DNA from: JAMHZE01 sp964424715
Lineage (GTDB): Bacteria > Pseudomonadota > Alphaproteobacteria > Rickettsiales > UBA8987
Reading direction: 5' to 3'
DNA: 12,367 nucleotides
Assembly (NCBI GenBank): GCA_964424715.1
Contig: CAYRJW010000046.1
Coordinates: 1 to 12,367 of the forward strand
Positions 6,756 through 12,367 of the stretch are shown in pieces. The position numbers were made by a program, and so were the translations under genes. Each line of letters begins with the position of its first letter. The first letter of the stretch is position 1. The notes under the pieces were generated by a model. It was given only the letters and a program-made list of their open reading frames with translations, searched no databases and was not told the origin of the DNA.

Positions 6756-7082
6756 ATGAGTGAAGAAAATAAAGAAAATAATCAACAAGAAAATCCCGTA
6801 GCCGCCACCCCGGAGGAGATTATATCGAGCCTGCATGGCTTTGGTGATATACGACTGGAATTAAAAGTGCTGCTCGGCAAGATAAAAATGCCGATCGGCC
6901 AGTACTTAAAAATAACCCGCGGTTCCATCGTGGAACTCGGCAAAGGCCGCGCCGAACCGCTTGATGTCATGGTGAACGGCAGAAAGGTCGCTGAAGGTGA
7001 GGTAGTACTTTCCAAAGATCCTACCATTTCGGAAAAGGTCGGCATTGAGATAGTTTCAATATTCAAACCAAAGAAATACTAA
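6756..7082 (+). CDS. fliN: FliN/SpoA-domain flagellar motor switch-type protein
   Basis: This 108-aa protein has a polar Glu/Asn-rich start (about 1-20) followed by a SPOA domain (about 30-102: IRLELKVLLGKIKMPIGQYLKITRGS, here cut into the parts LELKVLLG, MPIGQYLK and RGSIVEL, then EPLDVMVNGRKVAEGEVVLS). This matches FliN, which forms the flagellar C-ring and the export-gate sorting platform with FliM and FliH. Length is near that of short alphaproteobacterial FliN. No other flagellar gene is in the window, and the neighbours are tyrA (12 bp downstream) and coaD, so it could also be a SpoA protein of another apparatus such as a type III secretion system. Assignment to the FliN family is firm; flagellar role is likely but unproven. 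Confidence 0.85.
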   Translation: MSEENKENNQQENPVAATPEEIISSLHGFGDIRLELKVLLGKIKMPIGQYLKITRGSIVELGKGRAEPLDVMVNGRKVAEGEVVLSKDPTISEKVGIEIVSIFKPKKY

Positions 7083-7094
7083 TAAAATATTCTC

Positions 7095-8051
7095 ATGAGG
7101 ATCGGGATAATAGGAACAGGTTTGATAGGCGGCTCGCTGGCCCTTGCGCTTAAAAGAGCTGGCAAACATAAGGTCTATTGCTATAACCGCAGGATAGAGA
7201 ATTCAAAAAAGGCCCTGAAAATAAAAGCGGTTGATGAATATTTTGAATCAATAGAAGAACTTGCTGAAAATTGTGATGTTATGATCATCGCCACACCGCT
7301 TGGTTCTTATACGCATATAGGTAAAATTCTTGCAAAATATCTTGATGGCAAAAAGATAATCTCTGATGTAGGCTCGGTAAAATCCGAACCTACAATAAAG
7401 ATACAGGCTGTGCTACCCGCGAAATATAAAAGCTTCTTCGTTCCTGCCCATCCTATCGCTGGCAAGGAAAAAGGCGGCCTAGTGAACGCCGATGCTAATC
7501 TGTATAAAGGCAAAAAACTTATCATAACCAAAATGCCTAACTGCAAAAAGGCGAAGATCATAGCGCAGATATGGAAAGATGCCGGGGCAGAGATAGAATA
7601 TCTGAACGCCAAAAAACACGATGAGATATATGCAAACATCTCTCACTATGTGCAGTTCTTGAGCCATGCCTGTGCAAAATATTTCCCGGAAGATCTCGGG
7701 GAATTCTCACGCCTGATGAACTCGCCGAGGGAAATATGGGCTGAGATATTCATGTTCAACAAGGAAAATATCAAAAAGACCAACGCAAGATTCATCAAGG
7801 CCTTTGAGCAAAAAGTTAAAACCTTAAAACCTGCCCGTGCAAAAGATAAATATCATTATGCCGCCAGAATAATAGCGCAGACCATGCAGGAAATAACCCC
7901 GAAAGAACATCTCAAATATGCCGGAACGGGCTATAAATCCTTTACATCTATCGCAAAAGAGGCTAATTCTGGTGCTGTAGAAGTGAAGCTTCCCGAAATT
8001 AAAAATATTTTAAACAAGATATTAAATGACCTCAAAAAAGCAAAATTGTAG
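7095..8051 (+). CDS. tyrA: Prephenate/arogenate dehydrogenase (TyrA/TyrC)
   Basis: This 318-aa NAD(P)-dependent enzyme would convert prephenate to 4-hydroxyphenylpyruvate (or arogenate to tyrosine) in tyrosine synthesis. The Rossmann fingerprint GIIGTGLIGGS is at 4-14, SDVGSVK at 90-96, and the catalytic-region HPIAG at 119-123. KHDEIYANISH (174-184) matches the family's helical domain motif, and FSRLMNSPREIWAEIFMFN is conserved at 204-222. No chorismate mutase or ACT domain is present, so regulation by tyrosine through ACT is not expected. Cyclohexadienyl dehydrogenases (TyrC) share this layout, so substrate preference is open. It follows the fliN-like gene by 12 bp with no Shine-Dalgarno and overlaps coaD by 26 bp, so the three are likely one transcript. 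Confidence 0.93.
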   Translation: MRIGIIGTGLIGGSLALALKRAGKHKVYCYNRRIENSKKALKIKAVDEYFESIEELAENCDVMIIATPLGSYTHIGKILAKYLDGKKIISDVGSVKSEPTIKIQAVLPAKYKSFFVPAHPIAGKEKGGLVNADANLYKGKKLIITKMPNCKKAKIIAQIWKDAGAEIEYLNAKKHDEIYANISHYVQFLSHACAKYFPEDLGEFSRLMNSPREIWAEIFMFNKENIKKTNARFIKAFEQKVKTLKPARAKDKYHYAARIIAQTMQEITPKEHLKYAGTGYKSFTSIAKEANSGAVEVKLPEIKNILNKILNDLKKAKL

Positions 8052-8541
8052 TTATACCCTCGCCGTCTATCCCGGCACCTTTGACCCTATAACACTTGGC
8101 CATCTTGATGTTGTGCGTTCTTCCTTAAGCGTCTGCGATGAACTTATCATAGCTATCGCCAATGACAGCCCTAAAAAAACACTTTTCACCCTAAAAGAGC
8201 GCGTGGAAATGGTGCAGAATGATATCAAAGAATATTGCCCGGAACTGAAAAGTAAAATTCATGTTGAAGGTTTTACCGGTCTTTTAATGAATTATGCTTC
8301 CAAAAAGAAATCAAAAGTAATAATCCGCGGCCTGCGTGCGGTAAGTGATTTTGAATATGAGTTTCAGCTTGCCTCAATGAATTCCCGCCTGAACCCGAAT
8401 ATTCAAACCATCTTCATCCCCGCTTCCGAAGATACCCAGTTCATCGCCTCCAGCCTTGTGAAAGAGGTGGCGCGGTTAAAGGGTGATGTATCTCAGTTCG
8501 TTTCCAAAGGCACATCTAAAAAGCTGAAAGCGAAATACTAA
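8026..8541 (+). CDS. coaD: Phosphopantetheine adenylyltransferase
   Basis: CoaD transfers AMP from ATP to 4'-phosphopantetheine, the penultimate step of coenzyme A synthesis. The 171-aa length is typical. The nucleotidyltransferase signature is present: VYPGTFDPITLGHLD with TxGH at 23-26, a Lys in SPKKTLFTLKERV (49-61), RGLRAVSDFEYE (101-112), and SSLVKE (142-147), the counterpart of the usual SSTxVRE. The ATG at 8026 is the only plausible start, since no other in-frame start codon precedes the YPGTFDP motif. It overlaps the end of tyrA by 26 bp, suggesting coupled translation. Its TAA stop overlaps the TAG stop of ratA on the other strand, so the two genes converge with no gap. Confidence 0.96.
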   Translation: MTSKKQNCSYTLAVYPGTFDPITLGHLDVVRSSLSVCDELIIAIANDSPKKTLFTLKERVEMVQNDIKEYCPELKSKIHVEGFTGLLMNYASKKKSKVIIRGLRAVSDFEYEFQLASMNSRLNPNIQTIFIPASEDTQFIASSLVKEVARLKGDVSQFVSKGTSKKLKAKY

Positions 8542-8993
8542 TTATTTTCATGTAACAGTTCATCTGCGCGTTTCATGAACGCATCGGTCATTCTCATCAC
8601 CGCTTTTTCGAACAGGAACCCTATCATCTTTTCAAAGATCGCTGATTCAAAGCGGAAATCAAGTTCGAAAACTATTTCGGTTCCGGTGTCTTTCGGGATG
8701 AAGAGCCAGTCGGTCTTGAGATATTTGAAGGGGCCGCGTACCAGTCCTACTTTTATTTTATGATCCGGATTCTGGGCATCCGGCCTTATCATTTCCACGC
8801 GGGAAGTGTATTTATGGGTGAAAGAGCCGAATTTCGCTACCATATCGGCGATGAAGTAATTATCTCCCCGCTCAATTATCCGCGTGGCCGCTATCCATGG
8901 CAGAAATTCAGGATATTTTTCCACATCGGCGACAATGTTGAAAAGCGGTTCAGCCTTGTGTTTAGAGTCATATTTCGCAAAATGAGCTGGCAT
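8538..8993 (-). CDS. COQ10/RatA-type START-domain protein
   Basis: This 151-aa protein belongs to the Coq10/RatA (polyketide cyclase 2/START) family, a helix-grip fold with a hydrophobic cavity. Family members bind ubiquinone and support respiration, or in E. coli RatA affects ribosome subunit joining. Motif parts visible are FNIVADVEKYPEFLPWIAA near the N-terminus, GPFKYLKTDWLF in the centre and LDFRFESAIFEKMIGFLFEK near the end. The ATG at 8993 is preferred; a TTG two codons upstream (8999) is also open. No Shine-Dalgarno. Its stop overlaps that of coaD, and it is divergent from tsaD with about 60 bp between them. Coq10 function would fit an aerobic alphaproteobacterium, but this is inferred from family. 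Confidence 0.88.
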   Translation of the reverse strand: MPAHFAKYDSKHKAEPLFNIVADVEKYPEFLPWIAATRIIERGDNYFIADMVAKFGSFTHKYTSRVEMIRPDAQNPDHKIKVGLVRGPFKYLKTDWLFIPKDTGTEIVFELDFRFESAIFEKMIGFLFEKAVMRMTDAFMKRADELLHENN

Positions 8994-9054
8994 GGGCAAG
9001 TTAAATTGTATATAAGCCGTTAAGATTAACTATAGTTTTAAAGGTTGTAAAGGT
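8994..9054. promoter_or_regulatory. Divergent intergenic between ratA-like gene and tsaD
   Basis: An AT-rich stretch between two outward-facing genes. It contains the 10-bp palindrome AACTATAGTT (9028-9037) and the near-palindrome GTTAAGATTAAC (9019-9030). TATAGT (9031-9036) could be a -10 for tsaD, and TATACA on the minus strand (9012-9007) for the ratA-like gene, but neither has a good -35. Two AAAGG copies occur near 9040-9044 and 9049-9053, the first well placed as the tsaD ribosome site. Confidence 0.3.
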
Positions 9055-10077
9055 TTGAAAATACTAGGTATAGAATCCAGCTGTGATGAAACTGCAAGTG
9101 CGGTAGTGGATGATTCATGCAATATACTTTCCAACATAATATATTCACAGACTACTGAACATCTGGCCTATGGCGGCGTTGTTCCCGAAATTGCATCGCG
9201 CGCGCATGTTGAGAATATTGAAGAGGTAGTTAAGAAGTCTCTCGAAGCTGCGAATACAGATTTAAAAGATATAGATGCTATTGCCGTAACAGCTGGCCCC
9301 GGCCTTATCGGCGGTGTGATAGTGGGCCTTATGTATGCCAAGGGGCTTGCCAGCGCAACCGGTAAACCACTTATCTGTATTAACCATCTGGAAGGTCATG
9401 CGCTCACCTGCCGCCTTACCGATAAGGTGGAATTCCCATATCTGCTGCTGCTGGTTTCCGGTGGGCATTGCCAGTTCATTATTTGTGAGGCTTTAGGTAA
9501 ATATAAGATAATCGGCCAGACCATGGATGATGCTTTAGGCGAAGCCTTTGACAAATGCGCGAAGATGCTAGGCTTAGATTATCCCGGCGGCCCGATAGTT
9601 GAAAAAATGGCTCTGGAAGGGAATGCGAACCGTTTCAAATTCACCATGCCGCTCGCCAAGGAAAAGCAACGAAGCTGCGACTTTTCTTTTTCCGGACTTA
9701 AAACAGCGGTGCTGCTTGAGATAGAGAAGTTCGGCAAAAATATTACCGAACAGGATAAAAAAGATATCTGTGCATCCTTTCAGGAAACTTGCTCTAAGGT
9801 TATTCTGGATCGCCTGAATAACGCGCTGGATATATATCTGCAAACTCACACCCAAAGAAATTTTGTTATCTCCGGCGGTGTAGCCGCCAATAAATATATA
9901 GGCTCGGCGATAAAAAAATATCTGGCCGAACGAGGTTTCAGTTTCTACAGCCCGCCACTTAAGCTTTGCACCGACAACGCTGCAATGATAGCATGGGCCG
10001 GGGTTGAAAGGTTCAAGGCAGGTTTGACCTCAAACCTTGATTTTGTACCAAGGGCAAGGTGGAGTTTGGAAGAATAG
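9055..10077 (+). CDS. tsaD: tRNA N6-threonylcarbamoyladenosine transferase TsaD
   Basis: TsaD (Kae1/YgjD/Gcp) moves the threonylcarbamoyl group from TC-AMP to A37 of ANN-decoding tRNAs, in a complex with TsaB and TsaE (not in this window). All key motifs are seen: GIESSCDETA (5-14), the metal ligands H111 and H115 (INHLEGH), VSGGHC (134-139), DDALGEAFDK (158-167), FSGLKTA, GGVAANK (274-280) and CTDNAAMIAWAG (305-316). The 340-aa length is normal. The start is a TTG at 9055, with AAAGG about 10 nt before it; no ATG or GTG fits, and the sequence aligns with the usual MxxLGIExSCDET start. It is divergent from the ratA-like gene and followed at once by the small gene at 10083. Confidence 0.97.
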   Translation: MKILGIESSCDETASAVVDDSCNILSNIIYSQTTEHLAYGGVVPEIASRAHVENIEEVVKKSLEAANTDLKDIDAIAVTAGPGLIGGVIVGLMYAKGLASATGKPLICINHLEGHALTCRLTDKVEFPYLLLLVSGGHCQFIICEALGKYKIIGQTMDDALGEAFDKCAKMLGLDYPGGPIVEKMALEGNANRFKFTMPLAKEKQRSCDFSFSGLKTAVLLEIEKFGKNITEQDKKDICASFQETCSKVILDRLNNALDIYLQTHTQRNFVISGGVAANKYIGSAIKKYLAERGFSFYSPPLKLCTDNAAMIAWAGVERFKAGLTSNLDFVPRARWSLEE

Positions 10078-10082
10078 TAGAT

Positions 10083-10280
10083 ATGGCAATAATAGAATTC
10101 ATACATTTAGGCGGTTATGTAAAGGTTTCCGCTATCGATGAGGAGACCGGCATCGAGGCCGTTTCGATATTGCCGCCGAACCTTTCCAAGTCCGACATGA
10201 CCCTTGCCGCCATGCGCAAGCTTGAATATGTGATGGCAAAAAAGAAGACCGATAATGACAGTGGTGGGTTCACTATTTAA
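10083..10280 (+). CDS. Small conserved protein, DUF6898-like
   Basis: This 65-aa protein (from the ATG at 10083) reads as a short beta-rich domain (IIEFIHLGGYVKVSAIDEETG) followed by a helix (AAMRKLEYVMAKKK). The pattern of a phenylalanine-rich start, GxxVKVTAID, and RKLEYVxAK near the end resembles the small alphaproteobacterial family DUF6898; this is from memory and needs a search. Function is unknown. A GTG at 10059 would extend it by eight residues into tsaD, but the ATG has GGAAG at about 10 nt. It begins 5 bp after tsaD, so it is likely co-transcribed, and its stop overlaps that of radC on the other strand. Confidence 0.75.
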   Translation: MAIIEFIHLGGYVKVSAIDEETGIEAVSILPPNLSKSDMTLAAMRKLEYVMAKKKTDNDSGGFTI

Positions 10281-10960
10281 AGCAGCCCGTTCCCCGCGAA
10301 GCTGAAATGCTTGTCACCGGCGATTATTAAATGGTCGTGAAGTTTTATTTCTACCGAGCCAAGCCCTGCTTCAATTTGTTCAGTAAGCTCGATATCGCTT
10401 TTTGATGGGGTGGGGTCGCCGCTTGGGTGGTTGTGGATAAGTATTATGGCGCTACTGCCGAGTTCAAGGGCGCGTTTCACTACCTCGCGCGGATAGACCG
10501 GGGTCTGGTCCACGGTGCCTTCCTGCTGAACTTCGTCGGCGATCATTTTGTTTTTCTTGTCTAAGAATATTATGCGGAACTGTTCTTTGGTCAAACTTCC
10601 CATTGCCGCCTGACAGTAATCAAGCAGGGCCTTCCAGCTTTGGATCACCGGCTTTTCCATTATTTTGCTTTTCAGTAAACGCAGTGATGCTTCATTTATT
10701 ATTTTCAGCGAGAATATGGAACCTTCGCTCATTTTTGCATCTTTCAGTTGCTCGATATCGGCGCTGAAAACTGCGGCGATGCTGCCAAATTTATTTATCA
10801 GGTCTTTGGCAACGGGCTTGGTATCCTGCCTTGGATAGGCGGAGAATAATATCATCTCCAATATCTCATAATCCGGAATAGGGTCGGAGTTGCCGGATTT
10901 TAAAAATCGTTCCTTCAGCCTTTTGCGATGTCCGTGGTAATGTGGTTTTTCTTCTGCCAT
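10277..10960 (-). CDS. radC: RadC-family JAB/MPN protein
   Basis: This 227-aa protein is in the RadC (UPF0758) family. The C-terminal JAB1/MPN domain has the full JAMM metal site: H176 and H178 (HNHPSG), D189 (in PSKSD) and an upstream acidic E143 or nearby. The N-terminal part (about 10-95) resembles the family's helical UPF0758 segment (PIPDYEILEMILFSAYPRQD). RadC was once thought a DNA-repair factor, but its role is not established, and JAMM homologues are metalloproteases. The length matches the family. It lies 24 bp after dnaA on the same strand, and the ATG at 10960 has no Shine-Dalgarno, so translation may depend on dnaA transcripts. Confidence 0.95.
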   Translation of the reverse strand: MAEEKPHYHGHRKRLKERFLKSGNSDPIPDYEILEMILFSAYPRQDTKPVAKDLINKFGSIAAVFSADIEQLKDAKMSEGSIFSLKIINEASLRLLKSKIMEKPVIQSWKALLDYCQAAMGSLTKEQFRIIFLDKKNKMIADEVQQEGTVDQTPVYPREVVKRALELGSSAIILIHNHPSGDPTPSKSDIELTEQIEAGLGSVEIKLHDHLIIAGDKHFSFAGNGLL

Positions 10961-10984
10961 GGCGGAAGAATATAGAAATAATAA

Positions 10985-12355
10985 TTAGCTAGCAAGCATT
11001 CTGGTTATCGATTCCACCTTGTTATCGATCTCGGCTTCTGTACCTCTGAGTTTTTCGATGTTCTTAACCGCGTGGATAACAGTGGTATGGTTCTTACTGC
11101 CGAAATTACGGCCAATTTCAGGCAGGCTTTTTGTGGTAAGGTTCTTCGCCAGATACATTGCAACCTGCCTAGGGCGGGAGATGTTCCTGTCGCGGCGGGA
11201 TGATTCTATATCGGATATTTTAATCTCATACTGGCTGCATACAACGCGTTTTATCTCATCGATAGTGAGTTCTTTTCTCACGCCGCGCAGCAGGTCCTTC
11301 AGCGTATCAACGGCAAACTCCATGGTTATCGTTCTTTCAGAAAGCCTTGCCAGTGCGGAAACTTTTATCAGCGCGCCTTCAAGCTCTCTGATATTAGTAT
11401 TGATGTTATCAGCAAGGAATTTAAGCACGCTTTCATCTATCTCGGTATTCAGAAGTTTCGCTTTCATCTTTAATATATTTAAGCGAAGTTCAGCGTCAGG
11501 TTTTTTGATATCAGCCACCAGCGCGCCGCCAAGACGGGATTTTATCCGTTCATCAATATCGCTCAGGTCGCTTGGTGCGCGGTTGGCGGTAAGCACTATC
11601 TGCTTGCCGTTTTCCACGATAGCGTTGAAAGTATGGATGAACTCTTCCTGGATGTTTATCTTGCCGCAGATGAACTGGATATCATCGATCAGTAATATAT
11701 CGCAGCCGCGCAGATATTCCTTGAAAGCCACCATGTCCTTTTCGCGTATCGCTTTCACGAACTGGAACATGAATCTTTCCGCAGAAAGATATAAAGCCCT
11801 TTTGCCAGCGCTGCCATCTTTTATATGATTGGCGATGGATTGCAGCAGGTGCGTTTTGCCGCTACCGACATTTCCATATATGAATAATGTGTTCGAGCCA
11901 AGATCGGTTCCTTCCACCAGTGCTTTAGCCGCATTGAATGCAAGAGCATTGGAATCACCCTTAACAAAATTCTCCAGCCTGAACTTGCTGTCCGTAATAG
12001 ATTCGAACAAGGCCGAGCCTTGAGTTGTTACTTTATTATTGGTTTGGGTTTCTTGTAGGGCATCTAAATGCTGTTCGCTGGCTTGGAACGCTCTTTTGCT
12101 ATCTACTATTATGTTGAAACCCAGGAAAGAAGGTAGTTCTTCGGAGATGAGTTTTTCTATCTGTTTGGAGAAATTGCTGCTAACCCAGTCTTTTATGAAG
12201 CGGCTTGGGGCTTTCAGCGTTATCATGCCACCGTTGAACTCGGAAAGCTCAAGAGGTTTTATCCAGCTGTTGAAGCTGGCGACACCGTAATTGAAACTGA
12301 ACTTGGCACAGAATCTCTCCCACACCTTGTTCAAATCTTCGACCCCTGAATTCAT
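10985..12355 (-). CDS. dnaA: Chromosomal replication initiator DnaA
   Basis: DnaA binds DnaA boxes at oriC, opens the origin with ATP and loads the helicase. All four domains are seen in 456 residues. Domain I is about 1-85 and II is short (86-115). Domain III is the AAA+ core, with Walker A GNVGSGKT (161-168), Walker B ILLIDD (220-225), sensor-I-like VLTANR (254-259) and an arginine-finger region ERIKSRLGG (269-277). Domain IV is about 363-456, with the basic loop SRPRQVAMYLAK and the signature GRNFGSKNHTTVIHAV (415-430). In E. coli this reads GGRDHTTV; here the R and D are K421 and N422. The ATG at 12355 follows AAGTAGGGTAGG, which has AGGG as a plausible ribosome site. No oriC is visible in the few bases upstream. 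The next gene downstream is radC, not dnaN. Confidence 0.97.
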   Translation of the reverse strand: MNSGVEDLNKVWERFCAKFSFNYGVASFNSWIKPLELSEFNGGMITLKAPSRFIKDWVSSNFSKQIEKLISEELPSFLGFNIIVDSKRAFQASEQHLDALQETQTNNKVTTQGSALFESITDSKFRLENFVKGDSNALAFNAAKALVEGTDLGSNTLFIYGNVGSGKTHLLQSIANHIKDGSAGKRALYLSAERFMFQFVKAIREKDMVAFKEYLRGCDILLIDDIQFICGKINIQEEFIHTFNAIVENGKQIVLTANRAPSDLSDIDERIKSRLGGALVADIKKPDAELRLNILKMKAKLLNTEIDESVLKFLADNINTNIRELEGALIKVSALARLSERTITMEFAVDTLKDLLRGVRKELTIDEIKRVVCSQYEIKISDIESSRRDRNISRPRQVAMYLAKNLTTKSLPEIGRNFGSKNHTTVIHAVKNIEKLRGTEAEIDNKVESITRMLAS

Positions 12356-12367
12356 CCTACCCTACTT

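Noticed and set aside
10432..10440. TGTGGATAA, an exact DnaA box (TTATCCACA on the minus strand), 0.5 kb from dnaA
   Set aside because: It lies inside the codons for LIHN of the RadC metal site (CTT ATC CAC AAC), so the protein sequence accounts for it. No cluster of boxes or AT-rich unwinding region is nearby, so it is not called an origin.
11071..11079. CGTGGATAA, a one-mismatch DnaA box inside dnaA, and a similar one at 4178-4186
   Set aside because: Isolated single near-matches in coding sequence are expected by chance; in dnaA it encodes part of the VIHAV motif.
11019..11828. A long open frame (269 aa) on the plus strand opposite dnaA
   Set aside because: It is antisense to a clear dnaA, has low-complexity Ser/Leu-rich composition and no recognisable domain; it follows from the codon use of dnaA.

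Overview
This 12.4 kb window is ordinary bacterial chromosome with moderate GC and very tight gene packing. The most likely source is an alphaproteobacterium. That is inferred from a COQ10/RatA-type START protein, an AlaC-type aminotransferase, a small protein resembling an alphaproteobacterial DUF family, and a dnaA that is not followed by dnaN. No rRNA, tRNA, insertion sequence or CRISPR array is visible. The taxonomic call rests on gene content alone.

From about 1 to 6.7 kb everything reads on the minus strand. At the left edge is the N-terminal part of a MazG-like NTP pyrophosphohydrolase. Next is a vapBC toxin-antitoxin pair whose promoter overlaps a perfect 16-bp palindrome. An AlaC-type alanine/PLP aminotransferase follows. 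Further upstream on the same strand is a block that looks like part of a type IV pilus or type II-like system: prepilin peptidase (PilD), an MshL/PilN-type lipoprotein secretin, an ABC-2 permease with no ATPase in view, and a membrane-anchored helical-repeat protein just 5 bp after the permease. PilD would process prepilins and the secretin would form the outer-membrane gate. The permease and repeat protein are probable accessory factors, by analogy with the PilGHI-type ABC system of Myxococcus; this is inference.

From 6.76 kb a divergent plus-strand operon starts only 30 bp from pilD: a FliN/SPOA-domain protein, prephenate dehydrogenase (TyrA/TyrC), and phosphopantetheine adenylyltransferase (coaD, overlapping tyrA by 26 bp). 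It collides tail-to-tail with ratA/coq10 on the minus strand, and the two stop codons overlap. Divergent from ratA is tsaD (t6A tRNA modification), followed by a 65-aa protein that converges on radC, again with overlapping stop codons. dnaA lies directly upstream of radC on the minus strand and its start is at the right edge.

There is no gene-free stretch over 300 bp. Small non-coding features worth noting are the vapBC operator palindromes, a degenerate 7-bp phased repeat between the repeat-protein gene and alaC, an AT-rich palindrome upstream of the secretin, and two short divergent intergenic regions. Most genes lack a recognisable Shine-Dalgarno sequence and several probably start with GTG or TTG, so start positions here carry more uncertainty than usual.
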